DNA from: Yoonia maritima
GTDB taxonomy: Bacteria; Pseudomonadota; Alphaproteobacteria; Rhodobacterales; Rhodobacteraceae
DNA length: 64,000 bases
Direction of reading: 5' to 3'
Assembly (NCBI RefSeq): GCF_003003285.1
Contig: NZ_PVTP01000001.1
Coordinates: 248,001-312,000 of the forward strand
Each line of letters starts with the position of its first letter. Within the stretch, counting starts at the first letter, position 1. The translations under genes and the position numbers were made by a program. Below the pieces are notes generated by a model that did no database searches, was not told the DNA's origin, and was given only the letters and a program-made list of their open reading frames with translations. Below, piece by piece: positions 1 through 6,085 of this stretch.

Positions 1-1
1 T

Positions 2-70
2 GCGTCTTCTGGCTGGATCCAGAAATCTGAAGGTGCTTACCGCGCCCAGCGTGACCGTGTAATGGGCTAA
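2..70 (+). CDS. C-terminal end of a TRAP transporter substrate-binding protein (partial)
   Basis: The frame entering at base 2 stays open for 22 codons and stops at TAA 68-70; the encoded tail ends in YRAQRDRVMG. It lies just upstream of TRAP small and large permease genes on the same strand, the usual place for the periplasmic binding protein (DctP/FcbT1/TakP type). The identity is inferred mainly from position and from a tail style common in DctP proteins; no domain is visible in so short a fragment. The gene continues beyond the left edge. Confidence 0.6.
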   Translation, partial: ASSGWIQKSEGAYRAQRDRVMG

Positions 71-78
71 GGCCCATT
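61..78 (+). other. Small hairpin overlapping the stop codon of the binding-protein gene
   Basis: AATGGGC (61-67) and GCCCATT (72-78) are exact complements around a 4-base loop, and the stem covers the TAA stop. No T-run follows, so it is unlikely to be a terminator by itself. It may be an mRNA 3'-end protecting structure. Confidence 0.4.
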
Positions 79-101
79 CACTTAACGTGACTATCTAACG
101 T

Positions 102-133
102 GAGGGCCCGATGCGTATTGCATAGGGGCCCTC
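102..133 (+). other. Strong intercistronic hairpin between the binding protein and dctQ
   Basis: GAGGGCCC (102-109) pairs exactly with GGGCCCTC (126-133), and ATGC (111-114) pairs with GCAT (120-123) inside it. No U-tract follows. The structure sits between the binding protein gene and the permease genes. In many transport operons such hairpins raise expression of the binding protein over the permease by protecting the upstream mRNA or attenuating read-through. The 3' arm ends exactly at an ATG (134), which would place that codon on the edge of a stable stem and argues for a later dctQ start. Confidence 0.6.
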
Positions 134-193
134 ATGCATAAGGGTGCAAGGGAAGCACCTATCAAAAAATTATCGCGACAGGGGGATTGGGAC

Positions 194-1141
194 ATGGGCC
201 TGGTCGAAGCATGGGGGGGTAACCCCATTGGTTGGTTCTTTGCCAACCTAATCGAAGCATTTTACAATTTTGGCTACGCAGTGACGCATCCCGGCCAGTG
301 GTTGTCGTGGATTCCCTTTACCAATGCAGCAATGGACGACCTAGAGGTCAAACAAGCGCTCATGCGCTTTATCTACTACGGCGCCTCGGTCGAATTGTTC
401 TTTGTGGTATTTGTCATTTTCATGATCGTCAGCATCGTTGGCTTTGTGAACAACCAGTTCATGTGGGGCTGCGTGCGTGTGCTTGAAGGCATCGCAAACA
501 AGGTCGGTCGCTTTTTCGCTTGGGCAGGGCTGCTGATGGTCCTGCAGCAGATCGTGATCATCTTTATGCAGCGCATCTTTGCGGTGTCTGAAATCGGCAT
601 CGGCTTTGGCGTGAACTTTGCCAAAGACGTCAGCTGGTGGTCAGAAGAGCTCAAGCTATATAACGCGATGATCGTCTGCATGTGCGCGAGCTATACATTC
701 GTCCAAGGCGGCCACGTCCGCGTTGATCTGGTCTATTCCGCCGTAAGCCACCGTACAAAGCGGATCATCGATATGGTCGGTTCGCTGTTGCTGATGGTGC
801 CTGCCGCTATTCTAACATGGCTTTACGGCTGGTTCTTCTTGTGGCGCAACCTTGTGGTGCCGAACCCCTCGGCGTCAGATAGTCTTGACCGTCTGGTGAA
901 CAAGGCCCGTGCGCTGCGTTGGAACGTCGAAACTATCGGCTTTTCACCAAATGGGTTTAACGCCTACTTCCTGTTCAAAATCCTACTGGTGACCTTCACC
1001 ATCATGGTGATGATGCAGGCTGTTGCGTTCTTTTATCGCTCGTACCTTGAGCTAAAAGAAGGCCCGGACAGTGATGGCAAGAACCTCGACCGTGATGTGA
1101 TCGGCGATGCGACCGCTGAACTTGTCGCAGAAATTCACTAA
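194..1141 (+). CDS. dctQ: TRAP transporter small permease subunit (DctQ family)
   Basis: Small membrane subunit of a tripartite ATP-independent periplasmic transporter, which couples uptake of organic anions to the ion gradient together with DctM and a periplasmic binding protein. From ATG 194 it is 315 residues, long for DctQ (usually 160-230). About five hydrophobic segments are visible, including FFVVFVIFMIVSIVGF near the N-terminus and a later motif QGGHVRVDL, which resembles the conserved DctQ core (G.H.R.D). ATG 194 is preceded by AGGGGGA at good spacing. An in-frame ATG at 134 would add 20 residues but abuts a stable hairpin. dctM starts 15 bases downstream. The substrate cannot be told; the long small-subunit form is reminiscent of the mannitol/chloroaromatic (FcbT) branch. 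Confidence 0.85.
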   Translation: MGLVEAWGGNPIGWFFANLIEAFYNFGYAVTHPGQWLSWIPFTNAAMDDLEVKQALMRFIYYGASVELFFVVFVIFMIVSIVGFVNNQFMWGCVRVLEGIANKVGRFFAWAGLLMVLQQIVIIFMQRIFAVSEIGIGFGVNFAKDVSWWSEELKLYNAMIVCMCASYTFVQGGHVRVDLVYSAVSHRTKRIIDMVGSLLLMVPAAILTWLYGWFFLWRNLVVPNPSASDSLDRLVNKARALRWNVETIGFSPNGFNAYFLFKILLVTFTIMVMMQAVAFFYRSYLELKEGPDSDGKNLDRDVIGDATAELVAEIH

Positions 1142-1156
1142 GGTAGGGCGCGAGAT

Positions 1157-3511
1157 ATGCTTTTAGGTTTAGATGGCGTAGAAATCGGCATCATCATCGT
1201 CTTTTTGACGTTGTTTGCTGGGATTTTGTCGGGCTTTCCTGTCGCTTTTGCGATTAGTGGTTCTGCCGTTATTTCATTCGGAATTATCGCCGCTCTCGAC
1301 AGCTCTGGTCTGTTGATCCATGCCGCGATTGATACAAACTCTGCGGAATACGCCGCTCTGATCGCCGAAGGTGTGCGGCCGGACGCGGTATCAGTGTTCC
1401 GATACCCCGAATTGCCGCGATATGAACATGTGTTGTTCCCCAACGGTTGGGAACAAGCGCTTGATCGTAACGTTGGTTTCCTTGTGAACCGTATGAACGA
1501 ACGTGTTCTTGCTGGTCAGTCGATCGAAACACTGCTTGCTGTTGTGATGTTCGTCATGATGGGGATCGTGCTAGAGCGGTCGCGCATCGCAGACGAGCTG
1601 CTGACAACAATGGCCAAAGTATTCGGTCCATTGCCCGGCGGTTTGGCTGTATCCATCGTGATCGTTGGCGCATTCCTTGCTGCTTCCACCGGTATTGTGG
1701 GCGCAACAGTTGTAACCATGGGTTTGCTAGCGCTGCCGACGATGTTGAAGAACGGGTATTCGCCCGAACTATCGACAGGTGTGATTGCGGCGTCTGGTAC
1801 GTTGGGGCAGATCATTCCACCGTCCATTGTTATCGTTCTGTTGGGCACGCTTGCTGGTGACCTTTATTCAGCCGCCCAAGAAGAACGCGCGCAGCTTGCG
1901 GGTTGTTCTGATGCTCTGACATATCTGGGCGAACCCGCTGTTGTGTCCGTCGGCACGTTGTTCCAAGCGGCGATGCTTCCGGGGATCATGCTGGCGGTGC
2001 TTTATGCAGGTTACGCATTTGTGTTTGCGTTGCTGAACCCATCCAAAGCGCCTGCTGTACAATTCGAAACTGGCGGCACAGGTGAAACTGTCACCCGTAA
2101 TGAGGCCTTTACTTGGTTCCTCGCTGTGCCTGTCGGGATCATTGGTTTGACCATCGGGCTTGGCCAGACTGGTCTGCTGGGCAATCAGACGATCATCGTT
2201 GATAGCTTTACCGATGCAGGGCAAACAGCATCCTTGCGTACAAATGTCAGCGATGACTGTGCAGCAGCGATGCTTGATCTGCACGGTGCAGAGGCATGGG
2301 AAACTGCGCTATCTGAGCAAGCTGCAATTGACGAAGCTGGTGGCGTCGCCGAGGCGCGCGCACTGAGCGACGAAGAACGCGCAACGATTACAGCAGAGCG
2401 CGTTGCAAATGCTGCACCAATTGGCACAGGTATTGGGATCACCGCGATGTTCCTTGCGCTGACACTCGCCATTGCGCGTGGTGTCGCGCCAAGCAAGGAC
2501 GCACGTCCATTGCTGATTGGCGTGGCAGGGGTCGTGCTGTTATTGCTTGCTGACCTTGCGTTCATTTCGCCGCTGACCTCACCTGGCGTCACGACGATGA
2601 TTATCGCATTGCCGCTCTTGGTCGCCTTCTTTGGGATGCGTGTCGCGATCAAGTATCTATCGGCGAATGAAATCCTGCGCGTGGTCTTCCCGCCGCTGGT
2701 TCTGATCATTGCGGTGCTTGGCTCGATCCTTGGCGGGATTACAAACCCGACACCGGCTGCGGCCTTGGGGGCGGGCGGTGCGCTGTTGCTTGCTGCTTAT
2801 CGCAAGCGTCAAGATCAGGGGCTGTCCGGTCGGATCGTTCTGCAGACCACGGCTGCAATTGTTGTGATGCTGCTGGTCGGTGTGAACTTTGACATGCGTA
2901 TGGGGCAAGAGGTCGTGCTTTTCGAAAATCGCATTGCCTATCTCGTCGCGTTCGTTTCGTTCCTATACGCGATGTTTGGTCTGGGCTGGTCTTGCTGGGT
3001 TCTGCTTTCGGGCGGCGTTCTGTCACCCGTTGTCCGCGAAACTGCCAAAGTGACATCGATGGTGTTTACGATCTTGATCGGGTCGCAACTGTTGAACCTC
3101 GTACTGATCTCATTCGGTGGCGAACACTATATTCAGCAGTTCTTGCGGTCGTTTGACAACGAATGGCAGGTGTTCCTGCTGGTCATGTTCGTTCTGTTCA
3201 TCTTGGGGTTCGTCTTGGACTTCCTCGAAATCATCTACATCGTGATCCCAATTGTTGGGCCAGTCATCTATGGCGGTACATTTGATCCAAAATGGGTCAC
3301 GATCATGATTGCGGTGAACCTGCAGACATCGTTCCTCACGCCACCATTCGGGTTTGCACTGTTCTATCTGCGCGGGGTTGCACCGAAGTCGATTACGACA
3401 GGCCAAATCTACCGCGGTGTGATGCCATTCATCGCCATTCAGGTGGGCGCGTTGCTGTTGCTAGCATTGGTGCCAAGCGTCGTAACAATCGTGCCGAACC
3501 TGTTGAAGTAA
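1157..3511 (+). CDS. dctM: TRAP transporter large permease subunit (DctM family), enlarged form
   Basis: Large, transport-catalysing membrane subunit of the TRAP transporter; it works with the upstream DctQ and binding protein. The product has 784 residues where DctM proteins are usually about 430. It has the expected hydrophobic blocks and DctM-like segments such as GTLGQIIPPSIVIVLLG and, near the end, NLQTSFLTPPFGFALFYLRG. The extra length includes a hydrophilic stretch at about residues 50-112, an Ala/Glu-rich stretch at about 350-420 and additional membrane segments. The ATG at 1157 follows AGGTAGGGCGCGAGAT. The gene ends just before a strong terminator, so binding protein-dctQ-dctM form one unit. 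Long DctM proteins of this sort occur in marine Rhodobacteraceae (recalled, not searched). Confidence 0.88.
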   Translation: MLLGLDGVEIGIIIVFLTLFAGILSGFPVAFAISGSAVISFGIIAALDSSGLLIHAAIDTNSAEYAALIAEGVRPDAVSVFRYPELPRYEHVLFPNGWEQALDRNVGFLVNRMNERVLAGQSIETLLAVVMFVMMGIVLERSRIADELLTTMAKVFGPLPGGLAVSIVIVGAFLAASTGIVGATVVTMGLLALPTMLKNGYSPELSTGVIAASGTLGQIIPPSIVIVLLGTLAGDLYSAAQEERAQLAGCSDALTYLGEPAVVSVGTLFQAAMLPGIMLAVLYAGYAFVFALLNPSKAPAVQFETGGTGETVTRNEAFTWFLAVPVGIIGLTIGLGQTGLLGNQTIIVDSFTDAGQTASLRTNVSDDCAAAMLDLHGAEAWETALSEQAAIDEAGGVAEARALSDEERATITAERVANAAPIGTGIGITAMFLALTLAIARGVAPSKDARPLLIGVAGVVLLLLADLAFISPLTSPGVTTMIIALPLLVAFFGMRVAIKYLSANEILRVVFPPLVLIIAVLGSILGGITNPTPAAALGAGGALLLAAYRKRQDQGLSGRIVLQTTAAIVVMLLVGVNFDMRMGQEVVLFENRIAYLVAFVSFLYAMFGLGWSCWVLLSGGVLSPVVRETAKVTSMVFTILIGSQLLNLVLISFGGEHYIQQFLRSFDNEWQVFLLVMFVLFILGFVLDFLEIIYIVIPIVGPVIYGGTFDPKWVTIMIAVNLQTSFLTPPFGFALFYLRGVAPKSITTGQIYRGVMPFIAIQVGALLLLALVPSVVTIVPNLLK

Positions 3512-3528
3512 GCGCAAATAAACAAAAG

Positions 3529-3562
3529 AAAGGCGCGTGCAGGGAACTGCGCGCGCCTTTTT
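3529..3562 (+). terminator. Bidirectional rho-independent terminator between dctM and bpt
   Basis: A 14-pair stem runs from AAAGGCGCG (3529-3537) through GCAG, a GGAA tetraloop (3543-3546) and CTGC to CGCGCCTTT (3552-3560), with one G-U pair, followed by TT. The complementary strand also has a T-rich run after the stem (AAACAAAAGAAA on the plus strand). It lies between convergent dctM and bpt and can serve both. Confidence 0.88.
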
Positions 3563-3578
3563 CGTTGTCCATGATTTT

Positions 3579-4385
3579 TTAGATGCGACCGTCAGGTAGC
3601 TTAATCTGTGCAACCTGTTCCGCAATCGGATCGTTCGACAGCGGGTGCACATCTGAACTGTACTGGGATGGATCACCCAATGGTGTCCATTGGCCACCTT
3701 TGTAAATTTCTAAGCCTTCGAACTTAGCCTTGTAATCCATCTTTCGGCTGCCGGGCACCCAATAGCCGAGATAGATATAAGGCAGCCCAAGCTCGCGCGC
3801 GATATTGATATGATCAAGAATGATATACGTCCCAAGAGACAGCTTTTCTAACGCCGGGTCGAAAAACGAATAGACCATCGAAAGCCCATCATCGAGAATA
3901 TCAGTCAGACAAACAGCGTGAAGTTTTCTGTTGTGCGCGTATTCGATCAAACGTGACCTGATAGGTGTTTCTTCGACCATAGCGGCGAATTCAAACATAT
4001 CCATATCAGCCATGCCACCGGTTGCATGGCGCCCATCTAAGTATTCGCGAAACAGATCGTATTGTTCTTCCGTTGCCCAAGGCGATGTGGCGCGCCGATC
4101 CAGATATGCACCACGCTTGCTAACGCGGCGTTGACTGCGTGTTGGGGTAAATTTTGAAACATCAATGCGCGCTGACATACATGCTGAACATTCCGCGCAA
4201 GATGGCCTGTAAAGCACATTCTGGGAACGACGAAACCCTTGTTTAGAAAGGGAATCGTTTAGCTTTGTCGCGGTGTCGCCTTGCAATGCAGTGAACAGCT
4301 TCCTTTCCATCCGGCCCTCAAGGTAGGGGCAGGGCTGCGGTGCAGTGACATAGAACTGCGGTGCAATAGGAAGCGTGTGGCGCAT
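3579..4385 (-). CDS. bpt: Aspartate/glutamate leucyltransferase (N-end rule aminoacyl-tRNA-protein transferase)
   Basis: Transfers an amino acid (leucine in characterised Bpt proteins) from aminoacyl-tRNA to N-terminal Asp or Glu of proteins, marking them for ClpS/ClpAP degradation in the cytoplasm. The 268-residue product has the family's N-terminal cysteine region ([16 protein letters not shown], about residues 60-76) followed by RSQRR, and the C-terminal [16 protein letters not shown]. This pattern belongs to the ATE/Bpt family. It is a lone gene, with 119 bases to the RDD gene downstream of it in coordinate terms, and ends at the shared terminator with dctM. The start ATG 4385 lacks a strong Shine-Dalgarno, but the N-terminal [18 protein letters not shown] is typical of the family. 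Confidence 0.88.
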   Translation of the reverse strand: MRHTLPIAPQFYVTAPQPCPYLEGRMERKLFTALQGDTATKLNDSLSKQGFRRSQNVLYRPSCAECSACMSARIDVSKFTPTRSQRRVSKRGAYLDRRATSPWATEEQYDLFREYLDGRHATGGMADMDMFEFAAMVEETPIRSRLIEYAHNRKLHAVCLTDILDDGLSMVYSFFDPALEKLSLGTYIILDHINIARELGLPYIYLGYWVPGSRKMDYKAKFEGLEIYKGGQWTPLGDPSQYSSDVHPLSNDPIAEQVAQIKLPDGRI

Positions 4386-4504
4386 GGGGTCATCCGGGTA
4401 ATGTGTCTAAAAACCTTAACAATCCATTTTCATCAGGCCAAGCCCTGTTTCCTATCTGGCAACAACGCTTTCGTATATGTGTTACATCCGATGGTTGAGT
4501 TTTC

Positions 4505-4933
4505 TCACGCATAGCGGTTCATGGCATAAGTCCCAAGAAGATAATCAGTAAGACCTTTGGATTCGCGCGACACCAGCATCAATATCACCGAGATAAGCTG
4601 CAAAGGTGTAACACAGACGCTTATTGTGTATCCCAGCGTGTGAGCAAGCGCAGTTCCCGATGATAGCGGGCGACCGTATAGGTCCCTGAGTATGATACCG
4701 AACATGCGCATGCCCCATGTCGCAGATCCATTTGCGATTGTGAACCAGCGGTAGAAAAAGCCAACAGTCAGCATCAGCGCCGGAAAAAAGAATATCCCGG
4801 TGAATGCTGTAAACGGCAATACGAGCGTGCATATGACGCCGATGATGATGATGTCAAAGATCCACGCGAGGCCACGTTTTAATGTGACGCCCGAAAATGC
4901 GTCGGCGGTCGGGTAATAAGGCGTGTCAGTCAT
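4505..4933 (-). CDS. RDD family membrane protein
   Basis: A 142-residue integral membrane protein. The N-terminal part carries RGLAWIFDIIIIGVI, matching the R..A...D pattern that names the RDD family, and WGMRMFGIILRD in the middle is the second conserved region. Three to four hydrophobic segments are visible. RDD proteins are often of unknown role; some relate to ion or solute transport. It lies 68 bases downstream of the DUF2852 gene on the same strand and may be cotranscribed with it. Confidence 0.78.
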   Translation of the reverse strand: MTDTPYYPTADAFSGVTLKRGLAWIFDIIIIGVICTLVLPFTAFTGIFFFPALMLTVGFFYRWFTIANGSATWGMRMFGIILRDLYGRPLSSGTALAHTLGYTISVCVTPLQLISVILMLVSRESKGLTDYLLGTYAMNRYA

Positions 4934-5001
4934 TGGAATGCTCTGGTTTTAAAATGAAGGGGGCAGGCGGCCCAAGGTGTTTGGGTCGCCTGTTCGCCTG
5001 T

Positions 5002-5421
5002 TTAGTTGGCAGGTTCAGGGAGTGCATCGTCGCTTGTTGCGTTGGCACGTTCGTTCATAAACTGATCGAATTCGGCCTTATCTTTTGCATCGCGCAGACG
5101 TTTTAAGAAGGCTTCGAAATTGTCCTGCTCTTCTTCGAGACGGCGCAGGGTTTCGTGCTTATACGCGTCAAATGCGTTGTTTCCGCTAGATTGGCGCATG
5201 TGACGACGGTGGGATTTGTGACTGCAAGATTTGTTAAACATGCGTTTGCTCCAGATCATATAGGCAAGAAGGGCAAGGCCGATTGGCCAGACAAAGATGA
5301 AGCCCATAACCATTGCGGCGATCCAAGCACCTTTTCCGCGCTCGTCTAGCCAAGACTCGGCTCGGGCGAAAAACCCAAGAGGATGGGTGGGGGCCATCTG
5401 GGATTGGGTGGCGGTGTTCAT
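5002..5421 (-). CDS. DUF2852 domain membrane protein
   Basis: Predicted 139-residue protein of the DUF2852 type, function unknown. It contains one clear membrane region (AAMVMGFIFVWPIGLALLAYMIW, about residues 35-57), then a basic His/Ser-rich stretch, then a charged helical C-terminal part (ETLRRLEEEQDNFEAFLKRL) likely to form a coiled coil. ATG 5421 is chosen because AAGGAG lies at ideal spacing; in-frame upstream extension to 5502 would run through the operator region. The promoter carries two copies of a palindrome, so the gene appears tightly regulated. Arrangement (one membrane segment plus cytoplasmic coiled coil) resembles envelope-stress type proteins, but that is only an impression. 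Confidence 0.75.
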   Translation of the reverse strand: MNTATQSQMAPTHPLGFFARAESWLDERGKGAWIAAMVMGFIFVWPIGLALLAYMIWSKRMFNKSCSHKSHRRHMRQSSGNNAFDAYKHETLRRLEEEQDNFEAFLKRLRDAKDKAEFDQFMNERANATSDDALPEPAN

Positions 5422-5449
5422 GGTGGGCTCCTTTATGTGGTTTGTTGCT

Positions 5450-5468
5450 ATGTGAATACCTTTCACAT
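5450..5468 (-). promoter_or_regulatory. Palindromic operator copy 1 upstream of the DUF2852 gene
   Basis: ATGTGAA (5450-5456), 5-base spacer, TTCACAT (5462-5468): a perfect 7-base inverted repeat. It is followed by TTAAT and AT-rich bases also present in copy 2. A possible minus-strand promoter (TTGAAG at 5502-5497, GATATC at 5479-5474, 17-base spacer) would put this site across the transcription start, as expected for a repressor site. The half site resembles CRP/FNR-type TGTGA, but the spacing is one base longer than the CRP consensus. Confidence 0.55.
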
Positions 5469-5508
5469 TAATAGATATCGGAACCCGGCCCATGACCTTC
5501 AAGAGGTT

Positions 5509-5527
5509 ATGTGAATGTTTTTTACAT
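5509..5527 (-). promoter_or_regulatory. Palindromic operator copy 2 upstream of the DUF2852 gene
   Basis: ATGTGAA (5509-5515), spacer, TTTACAT (5521-5527): the same inverted repeat as copy 1 with one mismatch, and flanked by the same TAATnnATAT sequence. Its centre lies 59 bases from that of copy 1, and the site sits immediately beyond the ybaK-like stop codon. The conserved 29-base context around both sites makes chance unlikely. Confidence 0.5.
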
Positions 5528-5536
5528 TAATCTATA

Positions 5537-6016
5537 TTATGCCGTAAAATCAGCGATATATGCGCCAGAAATTTTTCGCAAAATATCTGGCTCTATCGGG
5601 AAAATATGCCGAGGTGTCCCTGCAGCACCCCAAATTTCACCAAATTCAAACAAACGAGAATCCATAAATGTCTGGATCGGATTTAGATGCCCTACAGGTG
5701 CGACACCCCCGATTGCGAACCCCGTTTGCGCACGGATCATCCCAGCATCTGCCTTTCCAAGTGCCTCTCCTACGATGGCGCTGGCCTTGGCGATATCGAC
5801 CGTGTTTCCACCGGCAGTGATAAATAGGATTGCTTTCCCAGATGTCTCGCCCGCAAAGATCACGGATTTCGCAATTTGATCTACGTGGCAGTTGGCAGCA
5901 TCGGCGGCTTGTTGTGCCGTGCGTGTTTCAGTAGCCATTTCGAGTGGTGAAATATCCAATCCTGCATCATGTAGCGCGCGAACGACCCTTTTTAGGCTTT
6001 TACTCATGATCTTCAT
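5537..6016 (-). CDS. YbaK/EbsC (aminoacyl-tRNA deacylase-like) protein
   Basis: A 159-residue single-domain protein of the YbaK/EbsC/ProX family, which hydrolyses mischarged aminoacyl-tRNA (for example Cys- or Ala-tRNA-Pro) in trans. Family signs are QIAKSVIFAG (the conserved K within a beta strand), ITAGGNTVDIAKA, and QTGFAIGGVAPVGH, the GG.xP.G signature loop. The start may be ATG 6016 or the third-codon ATG 6007; the only Shine-Dalgarno-like sequence (AAAGGAC) is too close to the first and rather far from the second. Probably monocistronic; the next gene on the strand has its own promoter region. Confidence 0.82.
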   Translation of the reverse strand: MKIMSKSLKRVVRALHDAGLDISPLEMATETRTAQQAADAANCHVDQIAKSVIFAGETSGKAILFITAGGNTVDIAKASAIVGEALGKADAGMIRAQTGFAIGGVAPVGHLNPIQTFMDSRLFEFGEIWGAAGTPRHIFPIEPDILRKISGAYIADFTA

Positions 6017-6085
6017 GTCCTTTTTGATCCACCTTATCGCGCGGGTTCGGATTGACCAGACCGCTGTGGAAGGTAACTGTGGCGC

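Noticed and set aside
1868-2709. Long open frames on the strand opposite dctM
   Set aside because: They lie wholly inside a well supported membrane protein gene and have no family character or start signals; typical shadow frames.
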